Positions 36,446-45,617 of a stretch of 64,000 nucleotides of DNA are shown one piece after another. A program made the translations under genes and the position numbers. Below the pieces are notes generated by a model that saw only the letters and a list, made by a program, of their open reading frames with translations, was not told the origin of the DNA and ran no database searches. The stretch covers positions 62,001 through 126,000 of the forward strand of contig NZ_JANLGI010000011.1 in the NCBI RefSeq assembly GCF_024655635.1. The letters run 5' to 3'. The first letter of the stretch is position 1, and the number at the start of each line of letters is the position of its first letter. This DNA comes from Allobosea sp. 47.2.35. Its GTDB lineage: Bacteria; Pseudomonadota; Alphaproteobacteria; Rhizobiales; Beijerinckiaceae.

Positions 36446-37336
36446 ATGAGCACAGCCGCCATGACCGCGCCGCTAGCGGCGCCGCGCGATGACGCATCGG
36501 GGTTCACGCGGGACCGCGCGATGTGGGGGGCGATCATGCTGGCGCCCTATGTGCTCGTCTTCGCCGTCATGGTGGTCTATCCGGTGGCCTATGGCCTCTG
36601 GCTCGGCCTGAACTGGAATTCCTACCGGGCGCTCTTCGCCGACCCGATCTTCATCCGCACCGTCGTCAACACGATCATCTTCCTGTTCGTGGCGGTGAAC
36701 CTGAAATTCCTGATCGCGCTCATGCTGTCCGGCTTCTTCGTGCAGCAGCGGCCCTGGATCCGCATCGTGCTGGTGCTGTTCATCCTGCCCTGGGCGGTGC
36801 CCTCGATCCCGACCATCCTGTCCTTCCGGGTGATGCTCAATCCCGAGAACGGCATGCTGAACCAGCAGCTCTTCCAGTGGTTCGGCATCATGGAGGGGCC
36901 GGGCTGGCTCACCGATCCGACTCTCGCCTTCATCTGCTCGATCTTTGTCCATATCTGGAAGTCGCTGCCGTTCTGGACGCTGATCCTGATCACCGGCCGG
37001 CTCGCCATCGCGCAGGACCTCTACGAGGCCGCCAGCGTCGACGGCGCCAATCGCTGGCAGCAGTTCCGCTTCATCACCTGGCCGTCGCTGGCGACGCTCT
37101 ATGTCACCTCGACCATGCTCTCGATGATCTGGACGCTCGGCGATTTCAACAGCGTCTACCTGCTCACCGGCGGCGGGCCGGGCGATCTCAACCACGTTCT
37201 GGCGACGCTCGGCATCCGCTACATGCGCAACAACAATCTCGATCTCGGCATCGCCTCGATCATCGTCGCCATGCCGCTGATCCTGCCGATGGTCTTCGTG
37301 ATGGTGAAGCGCCTGTCGAAGGGGCCGGACGCATGA
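36446..37336 (+). CDS. Carbohydrate ABC transporter permease, MalF-like
   Basis: The 296-residue inner-membrane protein has six predicted transmembrane helices and the EAA loop LYEAASVDGANRWQQFRFIT near residues 191-210, which contacts the ATPase. It begins MSTAAMTAPLAA with a short cytoplasmic tail. GGAG five bases upstream fixes the ATG. It overlaps the next permease gene by the ATGA pair, as is usual for heterodimeric permeases. The loop 100-150 (RPWIRIVLVLFILPW) is typical of sugar/glycerol-3-phosphate type permeases. Confidence 0.93.
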   Translation: MSTAAMTAPLAAPRDDASGFTRDRAMWGAIMLAPYVLVFAVMVVYPVAYGLWLGLNWNSYRALFADPIFIRTVVNTIIFLFVAVNLKFLIALMLSGFFVQQRPWIRIVLVLFILPWAVPSIPTILSFRVMLNPENGMLNQQLFQWFGIMEGPGWLTDPTLAFICSIFVHIWKSLPFWTLILITGRLAIAQDLYEAASVDGANRWQQFRFITWPSLATLYVTSTMLSMIWTLGDFNSVYLLTGGGPGDLNHVLATLGIRYMRNNNLDLGIASIIVAMPLILPMVFVMVKRLSKGPDA

Positions 37337-38169
37337 AGAAGTTCCTCGACGAAGGCAAGCTGCTGCTGGTCGCTGTCCCCGTCCTGGTCTGGACGCTCTT
37401 GCCGATCTACCACCTCTTCGTGCTCTCGATCTCCAATCAGGAATCGATGCTGGCCGGCAAGCTCTGGCCGGACAAGCCGACGCTGCAGAATTTCCAGATC
37501 GTCTTCGCCCAGCAGCACTACTACCTGCACAATTTCTGGCGGCAGATGTTCAACAGCTTCTTCATCGCGGGCGCGACGGGGCTGATCACGCTCTTCGTCG
37601 CGACCTTCGCGGCTTTCGCCATCGCGCGCCTCAAGGTGAGGGGCGGGCGCACGATGATGAACCTCGCGCTCGCGACCTACCTGATCCCGGCCGCCTTCCT
37701 CGCCATCCCCATGTACAAGGCGATGGGCTCCTACGGCCTGCTCAACACGCAGGCCTCATTGATCCTCGCCATGGTCGCGCTGGCTTCGCCCTATGCGATC
37801 TGGGTGTTGAAGCAGGCCTCCGACAAATTGCCGAAGGAGCTCGACGAGGCCGCGGTGATGGATGGCGCCACATCGATCCAGCTCTTCCGGCTGGTCTATT
37901 TGCCGCTGATGAAGCCTTCGATGGTGGTGATCGGCATCTACGCGCTGCTGCTCGCCTGGAACGAGTATCTCTACGCCTTCCTGCTGCTCTCATCGGAGAA
38001 GGCGGTTCCGCTCGCGGTGGGCCTCGGTCTCTTCCTCTCGGCCGACGATGCGCCCTGGAACCTGCTGATGGCGGCGGGGCTGCTCTACGCCATTCCGCCG
38101 GCGGTGATCTACTACCTGTTCCGCAAGAACATGGTTGGTGGGCTCACCTCGGGCGCGGTGAAGAGCTAG
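37333..38169 (+). CDS. Carbohydrate ABC transporter permease, MalG-like
   Basis: The 278-residue protein has six transmembrane helices and the EAA loop LDEAAVMDGATSIQLFRLVYLP at about 175-196. The open frame continues far upstream in another gene, but the ATG at 37333 sits in the ATGA overlap with the partner permease and gives the family length. Together the two would form the channel of the importer whose binding protein is at 34971-36353. The ATPase (UgpC/MsmX type) is not in the window. Confidence 0.94.
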   Translation: MKKFLDEGKLLLVAVPVLVWTLLPIYHLFVLSISNQESMLAGKLWPDKPTLQNFQIVFAQQHYYLHNFWRQMFNSFFIAGATGLITLFVATFAAFAIARLKVRGGRTMMNLALATYLIPAAFLAIPMYKAMGSYGLLNTQASLILAMVALASPYAIWVLKQASDKLPKELDEAAVMDGATSIQLFRLVYLPLMKPSMVVIGIYALLLAWNEYLYAFLLLSSEKAVPLAVGLGLFLSADDAPWNLLMAAGLLYAIPPAVIYYLFRKNMVGGLTSGAVKS

Positions 38170-38197
38170 GCCGAAAACAGCGCCCTCTTTTCATGAG

Positions 38198-38220
38198 ATG
38201 CCCGGGTCAAGCCCGGGCAT
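38198..38220. repeat. Palindromic extragenic repeat with CCCGGG stem
   Basis: ATGCCCGGG and CCCGGGCAT form a perfect 9-bp stem around TCAAG, 29 bases after the permease stop. A second short dyad, GCGGCG/CGCCGC, follows. The gap 38170-38335 between permease and transaldolase holds nothing else. The element could be an extragenic palindrome or a weak terminator inside the operon. Confidence 0.55.
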
Positions 38221-38335
38221 GACGCGCGGCGTCAGCGCGCCGCATGGCCGGATTGCTTCATCGCTCTCGCAATGGCGATGAACAGGCGTCACAGTGAATG
38301 CGTTACGACAAGAAGACATGCCGAGGATTGATTTG

Positions 38336-39304
38336 ATGACCGCCTCCAAGCTCGACCAGCTCCGCCAGATGACCACCGTCGTCGCCGACACCGGCGATAT
38401 CGAGGCCGTGCGTCGCCTGAAGCCCGTCGACTGCACCACCAACCCGACCCTGATCCTCAAGGCGGTGGAGACGCCGGCCTATGCCCATATCGTCGACGAG
38501 GCGATCGGTTGGGGCAAGAAGCAGGGCGGCGGCGAGAAGGCGGTCCATGCCGTCTGCGACCGCCTTGCCGTGAGCTTCGGCGCGGAATTGACCAAGATCG
38601 TCCCCGGCCGCGTCTCGACCGAGGTCGATGCCGATCTCTCCTTCGACACGGAAGCGACCATCGCGAAGGCGCGCGCCGTCATCGCCGCCTACAAGGAACG
38701 TGGCGTTGAGAAGGACCGCATCCTCATCAAGATCGCCTCGACCTGGGAGGGCCTGCAGGCCGCCAAGGTGCTGCAGGGCGAGGGCATCGACTGCAACCTG
38801 ACCTTGCTCTTCGCGCTGCCGCAGGCGGTCGCGGCGGCCGAGGCCAACGCTTTCCTGATCTCGCCCTTCGTTGGGCGCATCCTCGACTGGCACGTCAAGG
38901 CCGGCGGCGGCCCCTACACCGCCGATACCGATCCCGGTGTCGTCTCGGTCAAGAGCATCTACGCCTATTACAAGACCTTCGGCATCAAGACGGTGGTGAT
39001 GGGCGCCTCCTTCCGCAATACCGGCGAGATCGAGGCGCTGGCCGGCTGCGACCGCCTGACCATCGGGCCTGGCTTGCTCGACGAGCTTGCCGCCGCGACC
39101 GGCGACTTGCCGCGCCGCCTGTCGCCGGCCTCCTCGCCGCAGGTAGCCTCGGGCTTCAGCAAGAAGCTGGGCTATGACGAGAAGGCCTTCCGCTTCGCCA
39201 TGAACGAAGATGCGATGGGCACAGAGAAGCTGGCCGAAGGCATTCGCGGCTTCGTCAAGGACCTGCGCGGCCTGCGCAAGCTCGTCACCGAAAAGCTCGG
39301 CTGA
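38336..39304 (+). CDS. tal: Transaldolase
   Basis: Transaldolase moves a dihydroxyacetone unit between sugar phosphates in the pentose phosphate pathway. The 322-residue protein is of the classical TalB type, with [12 protein letters not shown] near residue 32 and the Schiff-base lysine at Lys132 in [10 protein letters not shown], the same number as in E. coli TalB when counted from the ATG at 38336. GAGG nine bases upstream also supports this start over the in-frame ATG at 38318 and GTG at 38294. It lies in line with a carbohydrate importer and an SDR, so a pentose or polyol route is plausible. Confidence 0.95.
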   Translation: MTASKLDQLRQMTTVVADTGDIEAVRRLKPVDCTTNPTLILKAVETPAYAHIVDEAIGWGKKQGGGEKAVHAVCDRLAVSFGAELTKIVPGRVSTEVDADLSFDTEATIAKARAVIAAYKERGVEKDRILIKIASTWEGLQAAKVLQGEGIDCNLTLLFALPQAVAAAEANAFLISPFVGRILDWHVKAGGGPYTADTDPGVVSVKSIYAYYKTFGIKTVVMGASFRNTGEIEALAGCDRLTIGPGLLDELAAATGDLPRRLSPASSPQVASGFSKKLGYDEKAFRFAMNEDAMGTEKLAEGIRGFVKDLRGLRKLVTEKLG

Positions 39305-39311
39305 GCAGGCC

Positions 39312-40022
39312 ATGACTCTGCGGCGGATCGCCGTCGTCACAGGCGGCGCCAGGGGCATCGGCGCCGCGGTGGCCGAGCGGCTGGAGCGGGACGGGCTGAT
39401 CCCGGTCGTCTGGGACATCGCCGCTCCGGCTGCGGCCGGCCGTCTTCATCTCGCCTGTGACGTCTCTGATGAGAATTCGGTCGCTCAGGCCCTGGCCGCG
39501 ACCGAACGCGAGCACGGTCCCATCGTCGTACTCGTCAACAATGCCGGCTTGACCGGCCCCTCCACGACCGTGGCGGAGACGCCGCTGGCCCAATGGCAGA
39601 AGGTGCAGGCGATCAACCTGACCGGCACCTTCCTCTGCTCGCAGGCCGTCGCTGATGTGATGATACCGCGCGGCTACGGTCGCATCGTCAACATCGCTTC
39701 GCTCGCCGGCAAGGAAGGCACACCGACGCTCTCCGCCTATAGCGCCGCCAAGGCCGGCGTCATCGCCTTCACGAAGGCCCATGGCAAGGAATTGGCCGGG
39801 ACGGGCGTGCTGGTGAATGCCGTCGCACCGGCCGCGATCGAGACCGAGTTGCTCCAGCAGATGAGCGCGGAGACGGTCGCGACCATGATCGGCAAGAGCC
39901 CGTTGAAGCGGCTTGGGACGGTCGATGAACTGGCGGAGCTCGTCGCCTGGCTCGCGAGCGAGCGCTGCAGCTTCTCGACCGGCGCGATCTTCGATCTCTC
40001 GGGCGGACGCGCGACCTACTGA
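39312..40022 (+). CDS. Short-chain dehydrogenase/reductase
   Basis: The 236-residue protein is a classical SDR: cofactor motif TGGARGIG at residues 10-17, NNAG at 76-79, and catalytic Ser130, Tyr143 and Lys147 (YSAAK). The first strand is followed by Asp35, as in NAD-preferring members. Its start is seven bases after the transaldolase stop, so it is the last gene of the importer operon. A polyol or sugar-acid dehydrogenase is a fair guess, but 3-oxoacyl-ACP reductase-like enzymes share the plan and cannot be excluded. Confidence 0.9.
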   Translation: MTLRRIAVVTGGARGIGAAVAERLERDGLIPVVWDIAAPAAAGRLHLACDVSDENSVAQALAATEREHGPIVVLVNNAGLTGPSTTVAETPLAQWQKVQAINLTGTFLCSQAVADVMIPRGYGRIVNIASLAGKEGTPTLSAYSAAKAGVIAFTKAHGKELAGTGVLVNAVAPAAIETELLQQMSAETVATMIGKSPLKRLGTVDELAELVAWLASERCSFSTGAIFDLSGGRATY

Positions 40023-40132
40023 CGCCGCGCCTTGCTGCAGATCATTGACGCAGCCGGCGCGCGGGCTTCTGATGGCGGCCTGTCCTGACGAGGCCGCCAC
40101 GGCTGTCGCGGCCCGCCCAAACGGAGTCCGCC

Positions 40133-40732
40133 ATGACCACCCCCGTAGAATCCGCGCCCCGCTCGGGCTCCTCGCTCGCCACTCATCTCGTCCCGCTCCG
40201 GCGCAATTCGGGTTGGTTGATGGCGGCAGGTGTCGCCCTCATCATTCTCGGCGTCGTCGGTCTTGGAGCCGTCGCGGTGCTTAGCCTCGCCAGCGCGATC
40301 TGGTTCGGGGCGATGATCCTCGTCGGCGGCGTCGTCGTGTTGATCGATGCCTTCCGGCATCAGGGCTGGAAGAGCCGCCTGCTGCACATCCTCATCGGCG
40401 CGCTTTACATCGCGGTCGGCTTACTGACCTTCGCCAATCCGCTCCTGGCCACGGCCTCGCTGACATTGTTGGCCGGTGCGGCCCTTGTCGCGACCGGCGT
40501 GCTGCGCCTCGTCGTCGCCTTCCAGAACCGGGAACTGCCGGCCTGGCGATGGCTCGCACTTTCGGGTGCGCTCTCGCTGCTGCTTGGCGGCATGGTCCTG
40601 GCACAATGGCCCGGCTCCAGCCTATGGGTGCTCGGCACCTTCTTCGCGATCGAGCTGATCTTCCAGGGTTGGGCCGCGATCGCGCTGGCGCGCGCGATCC
40701 GCTCCACGTTCGACGGCGTGAAGCCGCGCTGA
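40133..40732 (+). CDS. HdeD-family membrane protein (DUF308)
   Basis: The 199-residue protein has six predicted transmembrane helices in three pairs, with repeated glycine-rich words (LIILGVVGLGAVAVLSLASAIWFGAMILVGG, LLGGMVLAQWP). This is the DUF308/HdeD plan. HdeD in E. coli is linked to acid resistance, but the biochemical role of the family is not settled. GGAG six bases before the ATG supports the start. It stands alone between the SDR and a repeat element. Confidence 0.85.
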   Translation: MTTPVESAPRSGSSLATHLVPLRRNSGWLMAAGVALIILGVVGLGAVAVLSLASAIWFGAMILVGGVVVLIDAFRHQGWKSRLLHILIGALYIAVGLLTFANPLLATASLTLLAGAALVATGVLRLVVAFQNRELPAWRWLALSGALSLLLGGMVLAQWPGSSLWVLGTFFAIELIFQGWAAIALARAIRSTFDGVKPR

Positions 40733-40738
40733 AGCCCA

Positions 40739-40789
40739 AGCATTTTCGAGCGAAGTGGGCGCCGGTTCGCGTGAAGAAAATGCGAAAAA
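40739..40789. repeat. Short palindromic repeat, AGCATTTTC family, copy 1
   Basis: The 51-bp element begins AGCATTTTCGAGCGAAG and ends GAAGAAAATGCGAAAA. The outer arms GCATTTTC/GAAAATGC and the inner arms GCGAA/TTCGC form a nested hairpin. A second copy at 49660-49710 is nearly identical. It lies between convergent genes. This matches a class of short repeats I know to be widespread in Rhizobiales. Confidence 0.75.
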
Positions 40790-40795
40790 CGACCC

Positions 40796-41293
40796 TTACT
40801 CGGCGGCCTCAGCCGTGACGGCCGGCTTGGCCGGCGTGCTGAGATCGTTGAAGCGGGCGCGACCGCCGGCGGCGGCCGTCTGCAATTGCTGCTTCCAGCC
40901 CTTGGCATCGCTGCCGCCGAGCGCGACGAAATCGGTCGGGCGCGTCGCGTCGGCATCGCGGCCCTGATAGACTAGAACGCCGCGGGCCGTGACGACGATG
41001 TCGCCGCGTCGCAGCGTTGGGTCCTTCAGGTACCACTGCTTGTCGGCCTGGGGATCGAGCTGGACGACAGGAGGCTTGGGCTTCGCGGATACCTCCGGCG
41101 CCCGGGCGCGCGGCGCCCGCACGCGCGGCTCGTCGTCATAATACTCATAGATGGGGGAGGCCCGCAGGCGTGGCCCGCCGCCGAACAAGGCGCGGGCGAG
41201 ATCGTCGAACAGGCCGGCGGCTTCCGCGGCAGGCGCGGCGGCTACGAGGAGCGCTGCCGCGAGTCCAAACCGCGCCATCCTGTTGCGTGCCAT
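40796..41293 (-). CDS. Secreted hypothetical protein with GDIVVT motif
   Basis: The 165-residue protein has a signal peptide (residues 1-26, ending EAAG), a basic proline-rich middle (RVRAPRARAPEVSAKPKPP) and a motif at 97-125: Gly97-Asp98-Ile-Val-Val-Thr, a central Val-Tyr-Gln-Gly and a final Asp-Phe-Val-Ala-Leu. The motif lines up without gaps with residues 115-143 of the secreted protein at 27480-28028. GGAGGG upstream fixes the ATG at 41293; longer starts would spoil the signal peptide. I think of it as a small periplasmic domain of unknown function that is common in this order. No partner gene is evident. Confidence 0.72.
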   Translation of the reverse strand: MARNRMARFGLAAALLVAAAPAAEAAGLFDDLARALFGGGPRLRASPIYEYYDDEPRVRAPRARAPEVSAKPKPPVVQLDPQADKQWYLKDPTLRRGDIVVTARGVLVYQGRDADATRPTDFVALGGSDAKGWKQQLQTAAAGGRARFNDLSTPAKPAVTAEAAE

Positions 41294-41357
41294 CGCCTTG
41301 CCCTCCGCTACCACCAGCTCAACGCTCAATGGTCGCGAAAGGTTCGGTTCAGGTTCA

Positions 41358-41382
41358 CGGACGAGGTTAAGATTCTCGTCCG
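41358..41382. repeat. Inverted repeat downstream of the TPP-enzyme gene
   Basis: CGGACGAG and CTCGTCCG form a perfect 8-bp stem around a 9-base loop, seven bases after the stop of the TPP enzyme on the minus strand. It is followed by TGAACC, not a T run, so it may be a rho-assisted 3' end for the glutarate operon. Confidence 0.4.
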
Positions 41383-41388
41383 GGACGT

Positions 41389-43065
41389 TTACTTTTTAGC
41401 TTGAGCCGCGAAAGCCTCGGCGCGGATCGTCGAAAGCGACTTGGCCGGGGTGATCGCCTCGGGGTCGAGCAGGCAGTGGATGATCGCGGCCTTGCCGCTC
41501 TTCACCGCGCGCTCGAAGGCCGGCGCGAACTCCGAGGTCTTCTCGACGCGCTCGCCATGGCCGCCGAAGGCCTTGGCGTAAGCCGCGAAATCCGGGTTCT
41601 TCAGCGTCGTCGCCGAGACGCGGCCGGGATATTCGCGCTCCTGATGCATGCGGATCGTGCCGTACATCCCGTTATCGACCACAACGACGATGACGGGCAG
41701 GTCGTACTGCACGGCCGTCGCGAAATCCTGGCCGTTCATCAGGAAGCAGCCGTCGCCCGCGAAGGCGATGACGGTGCGCTCCGGGAAGAGCCGCTTGGCG
41801 CCGATCGCGGCCGGCACGCCATAGCCCATCGAGCCGCAGGTCGGGGCGAGCTGCGTCGCGAACTTGTTGAAGCGGTGGAAGCGGTGCACCCAGGTCGCGT
41901 AATTGCCTGCGCCGTTGCACATGATCGCGTCGTCCGGCAGCTGGCTGCGCAGCCAGCGCACCATCTCGCCGGGGTGGAACTCGCCGGGCACGGGCGCCGG
42001 CTGCTCGCTCCAGGCGATATAGGCTTCATGCGCGGCAGCGCCGGCGCCCTTCCAGGCGGGAGCCTTCGGCGGCTCGATCGTCTTGAGCGCGGCGCAGAAA
42101 CCGGCGGGCGAGGCATTGATCGCCAGCGTCGGGCGATAGACCCGGCCGAGCTCTTCCGGATCGGCATGGACATGCACCAGCGGCCGGCCCGGGTTTGGGA
42201 TGCCGAACAGCGTGTAGGACTGGCTCGGCATCTCCGAGAGGCGACCGCCGACCAGCAGGACGAGGTCGCTCTCCTTGATGCGGGCGAGCAGCTTCGGGTT
42301 CGGGCCGATGCCGAGATCGCCGGCGAAGTTCGGATGATCGGCCGGGAACAGCATCTGCCGGCGGAACGAGACCGCGACGGGCAGGTCGAAGCGCTCGGCG
42401 AAGGCCTGGAAATCGGCGATCGCCTCCGGGCTCCAGCGCGAGCCGCCGAGGATCGCGATCGGCGACTTGGCCGCCGCGAAGCGCTTGGCGAGATCGGCCA
42501 TCTGCGCCGGGGCAGGGTGCTGCTCGGTGACCTGATAAGGCTCGGCGTCGGCGACATCGGCGAGGTCGGTCAGCACGTCCTCCGGCAGGGCGATCACGAC
42601 CGGGCCGGGGCGGCCGGAGGTCGCGACATGGAAGGCGCGGCTGATGATCTCCGGGATGCGCGCGGCATCGTCGATCTCGGTCGCCCATTTGGTCATGGTG
42701 CCGAAGACGGCGCGGTAATCGAGCTCCTGGAAGGCCTCGCGCTCGCGCATGCTGCCGTCGATCTGACCGACGAAGAGGATGAGCGGGGTCGAATCCTGGT
42801 CGGCGATATGGATGCCGGGCGAGGCATTGGTGGCGCCGGGGCCGCGCGTCACGAAGCAGATGCCGGGCTTGCCGGTGAGCTTGCCGGCGGCCTCCGCCAT
42901 CATGCAGGCGCCGCCTTCGGCGCGGCAGATGGTGACCTTCATCGAGGCGTCGTGCAGCGCGTCGAGCACGGCGAGGTAGCTCTCACCGGGCACGCAGAAG
43001 GCGTCGGTGGCGCCGTGGATCAGAAGCTGGTCGACGAGGATCTGCCCGCCAGTGCGATTAGCCAT
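41389..43065 (-). CDS. Thiamine-diphosphate-dependent enzyme, acetolactate-synthase-like
   Basis: The 558-residue protein has all three domains of the TPP decarboxylase/acetolactate synthase superfamily. Glu50 in CRAEGGACMMAEA is the catalytic glutamate that activates the cofactor. TRGPGATNASPGI and EAFQELD follow AHAS-like patterns, and the TPP/magnesium motif is AGDGCFLMNGQ with a later DNGMYGTI. No small regulatory subunit gene is nearby, so biosynthetic acetolactate synthase is unlikely. Its ATG overlaps the CoA-transferase stop by eight bases, so it belongs to the glutarate-type operon. A 2-oxoacid decarboxylase or a 2-hydroxyacyl-CoA lyase would both fit; the reaction is not assigned. 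Confidence 0.85.
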   Translation of the reverse strand: MANRTGGQILVDQLLIHGATDAFCVPGESYLAVLDALHDASMKVTICRAEGGACMMAEAAGKLTGKPGICFVTRGPGATNASPGIHIADQDSTPLILFVGQIDGSMREREAFQELDYRAVFGTMTKWATEIDDAARIPEIISRAFHVATSGRPGPVVIALPEDVLTDLADVADAEPYQVTEQHPAPAQMADLAKRFAAAKSPIAILGGSRWSPEAIADFQAFAERFDLPVAVSFRRQMLFPADHPNFAGDLGIGPNPKLLARIKESDLVLLVGGRLSEMPSQSYTLFGIPNPGRPLVHVHADPEELGRVYRPTLAINASPAGFCAALKTIEPPKAPAWKGAGAAAHEAYIAWSEQPAPVPGEFHPGEMVRWLRSQLPDDAIMCNGAGNYATWVHRFHRFNKFATQLAPTCGSMGYGVPAAIGAKRLFPERTVIAFAGDGCFLMNGQDFATAVQYDLPVIVVVVDNGMYGTIRMHQEREYPGRVSATTLKNPDFAAYAKAFGGHGERVEKTSEFAPAFERAVKSGKAAIIHCLLDPEAITPAKSLSTIRAEAFAAQAKK

Positions 43066-44248
43066 GCTGCGGCCCTCCCCAGGCCGGGTCGTTCAAAATG
43101 TCGTCGGCATGTTCGCCGAGCCGCGGGCTCGGGCGTCCGGCCACCTGCCGCACGCCGTTCATGACGATCGGCGAGGCGACGGTCGGAATGGCGCCAGCCT
43201 TCGCGGCTGTGCTCGGCAGGTCCACTTTCACACCACGCGCGACGACCTGCGGATCGGCGAAGACCTCGCCGATATCGTTGATCGGGCCGGCGGGTACGCC
43301 GACCTTCTCCAGCCCGGCGAGCAGATCGGCCTTGGCATAGCGCTGGCAGAGCAGATGCAGCTTCGCCGTCAGCGCGACGCGATTCTTCACCCGCGACTTG
43401 TTGTCGAGATAGTCGGGATGGTCGGCCAGTGCCGGCTCGCCCAGCACCTCGCAGAGCTTGCGCCACTGCCCGTCATTGCCGGTCGCGATGATGATATGGC
43501 CGTCCGCGACCGGGAACACGTCATAGGGCACGATGTTCGGATGGGCGTTGCCGAGCCGCGGCGGCGGATTGCCGCCGACGAGATAGTTCATCGCCTGGTT
43601 GCCGAGCACGGCGACCTGCGAGTCGAGCAGGGCGAGATCGAGCGTCGCGCCCTCGCCGGTCGCATCGCGCTGGCGCAAGGCGGAGAGGATGCCGACCGTG
43701 GCGTAGAGCCCGGTATAGATGTCGGCGACGGCGTAACCCGCCTTCATCGGCGCGCCCGCCGGCTCGCCGGTGATCGACATCGCCCCGCCCATGCCCTGCA
43801 CGAGGAAGTCGTAGCCGGCGCGCGGCGCATAGGGGCCGTCCTGCCCGAAGCCGGTGACCGAGCAGTAGACGAGACGCGGGAACTCCTTGCGCAGCGAGGC
43901 GGCGTCGAGCCCGTATTTCGAGAGGCCGCCGACCTTGAAGTTCTCGATGACGACATCCGCATGGGCCGCCAGACGCCTGACCAGCGCCTGCCCTTCGGCG
44001 GTACGGAAATCGGCCGTGATCGAACGCTTGCCGCGATTGGCGGCATGGAAATAGGCGGCGGAGAGGTGCTCGTCGCCCGTGCCCTCGACGAAGGGCGGAC
44101 CCCATTTGCGGGTGTCGTCGCCCTCGGGCGCCTCGACCTTGACGACATCGGCGCCGAGATCGGCCAGGAGCTGGCCGATCCAGGGACCTGCGAGGATGCG
44201 CGCCAGTTCGAGGACGCGCAGACCGGCGAGGGGAGAGGTCGAAGTCAT
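43058..44248 (-). CDS. Class III CoA-transferase (CaiB/BaiF), probably for glutarate
   Basis: The 396-residue protein has the CaiB/BaiF signatures: LELARILAGPWIGQLLADLGADVVKVE at the N-terminus (key Gly-Pro and Ala-Asp-Leu-Gly-Ala), NRGKRSITAD, and the probable catalytic Asp176 in GYAVADIYTG. Such enzymes move CoA between carboxylates. Its position between glutaryl-CoA dehydrogenase and the TPP enzyme suggests a succinyl-CoA:glutarate CoA-transferase, as for the mammalian SUGCT. Formyl-CoA or other CoA-transferases have the same fold, so the substrate is inferred from context only. Confidence 0.88.
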   Translation of the reverse strand: MTSTSPLAGLRVLELARILAGPWIGQLLADLGADVVKVEAPEGDDTRKWGPPFVEGTGDEHLSAAYFHAANRGKRSITADFRTAEGQALVRRLAAHADVVIENFKVGGLSKYGLDAASLRKEFPRLVYCSVTGFGQDGPYAPRAGYDFLVQGMGGAMSITGEPAGAPMKAGYAVADIYTGLYATVGILSALRQRDATGEGATLDLALLDSQVAVLGNQAMNYLVGGNPPPRLGNAHPNIVPYDVFPVADGHIIIATGNDGQWRKLCEVLGEPALADHPDYLDNKSRVKNRVALTAKLHLLCQRYAKADLLAGLEKVGVPAGPINDIGEVFADPQVVARGVKVDLPSTAAKAGAIPTVASPIVMNGVRQVAGRPSPRLGEHADDILNDPAWGGPQHG

Positions 44249-44265
44249 CAGGCTCGATCCGCGCC

Positions 44266-44370
44266 GTCATCCCGGCCGGAGCGAAGCAGAGAGCCGGGAT
44301 CCATGCCTGACCGCCAATCGGCGATGGTCCGGAATGGATCCCGGGTCGACCTGCGGTCGCCCGGGATGAC
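44266..44370 (-). repeat. 105-bp intergenic palindromic repeat, inverted copy
   Basis: The element runs from GTCATCCCGGCCGGAGCG to CGCCCGGGATGAC. Its reverse complement matches the 93-bp copy at 45618-45710 over most of its length, including GGGATCCATTCC, TCAGGCATGGATCCCGG and TTCGCTCCGG; the copies differ mainly in the loop. It lies between the CoA-transferase and gcdH genes. Confidence 0.8.
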
Positions 44371-44390
44371 GCGGAGGGGGTGGGTAGGGC

Positions 44391-45587
44391 TCAGAAGAAC
44401 GCCTGCAGGCCGGTGATCGCCCGGCCGAGGATCAGCGCGTGGACGTCATGCGTGCCCTCATAGGTGTTCACCGTCTCGAGGTTCGCGGCGTGGCGCATCA
44501 CCTGATACTCGATCTGGATGCCGTTGCCGCCATGCATGTCGCGGGCCTGGCGGGCGATATCGAGCGCCTTGCCGCAATTGTTGCGCTTGACCAGCGAGAT
44601 CATCTCCGGGGCCATCTTGCCGTCGTCGAGCAGGCGTCCGACGCGCAGCGAGCCCTGAAGGCCGAGCGTGATCTCGGTCAGCATGTCCGCGAGCTTCTTC
44701 TGGTAGAGCTGCGTCTGGGCCAGCGGCTTGTTAAACTGCTTGCGGTCGAGCCCGTACTGGCGGGCGCGGTGGAAGCAATCCTCGGCGGCGCCCATCACAC
44801 CCCAGGAGATGCCGTAGCGGGCGCGGTTGAGGCAGCCGAACGGGCCGGACAAGCCGGAGACGTTCGGCAGCAGGTTCTCTTCGGGAACGATGACGCCGTC
44901 CATGACGACCTCGCCGGTGATCGAGGCGCGAAGCGAGAGCTTGCCGCCGATCTTCGGCGCGGACAGGCCCTTCATGCCCTTTTCGAGGATGAAGCCGCGG
45001 ATCTGGTTGTCATGCGCGGCCGATTTCGCCCAGACGACGAAGACGTCGGCGATCGGCGAGTTCGAGATCCACATCTTGGATCCCGTCAGCTTGTAGCCGT
45101 CGGCGACCTTCTCGGCGCGGGTCTTCATGCCGCCGGGATCGGAGCCGGCATCTGGCTCGGTCAGGCCGAAGCAGCCGACCCATTCGCCGGAGCCCAGCTT
45201 CGGCAGGTACTTCTTGCGCTGCTCTTCGCTGCCATAGGCGTAGATCGGGAACATCACCAGCGAGGACTGCACCGACATCATCGAGCGATAGCCCGAGTCG
45301 ATGCGCTCGACCTCGCGGGCGACGAGTCCGTAGGAGACGTAATTGGCGCCGGCGCAGCCGTATACCTCGGGGACGGTAACGCCGAGCAGGCCGAGCTCGC
45401 CCATTTCGTTGAAGATCGAGCGATCGGTCTTCTCGTCGAGATAGGCGTCATGGATGCGCGGAGCGAGCTTCTCCTGCGCATAGGCGCGGGCGGTGTCGCG
45501 GATCAGCCGCTCGTCCTCGTTCAGCTGCTCGTCGAGCAGATAGGCATCGTCCCAGGTGAACTTCGCGAGCTTGTGGCTGCCGGCCAT
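44391..45587 (-). CDS. gcdH: Glutaryl-CoA dehydrogenase
   Basis: GcdH oxidatively decarboxylates glutaryl-CoA to crotonyl-CoA and CO2, feeding electrons to ETF. The 398-residue protein has the marks that separate it from other acyl-CoA dehydrogenases: Arg101 in [13 protein letters not shown], which binds the distal carboxylate, and catalytic Glu377 in [37 protein letters not shown] binds the flavin. GGGAGA nine bases before the ATG supports the start. It is flanked on both sides by inverted copies of the same repeat and lies in the lysine/glutarate block. Confidence 0.96.
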   Translation of the reverse strand: MAGSHKLAKFTWDDAYLLDEQLNEDERLIRDTARAYAQEKLAPRIHDAYLDEKTDRSIFNEMGELGLLGVTVPEVYGCAGANYVSYGLVAREVERIDSGYRSMMSVQSSLVMFPIYAYGSEEQRKKYLPKLGSGEWVGCFGLTEPDAGSDPGGMKTRAEKVADGYKLTGSKMWISNSPIADVFVVWAKSAAHDNQIRGFILEKGMKGLSAPKIGGKLSLRASITGEVVMDGVIVPEENLLPNVSGLSGPFGCLNRARYGISWGVMGAAEDCFHRARQYGLDRKQFNKPLAQTQLYQKKLADMLTEITLGLQGSLRVGRLLDDGKMAPEMISLVKRNNCGKALDIARQARDMHGGNGIQIEYQVMRHAANLETVNTYEGTHDVHALILGRAITGLQAFF

Positions 45588-45617
45588 GGTGTTCGTCTCC
45601 CTTGAACCTGTTGCGAT

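Noticed and set aside
41389..43065. Oxalyl-CoA decarboxylase, because a CaiB-type CoA-transferase is adjacent
   Set aside because: The core words follow acetolactate synthase rather than oxalyl-CoA decarboxylase, and the neighbours are glutaryl-CoA and aminoadipate enzymes, not oxalate genes.
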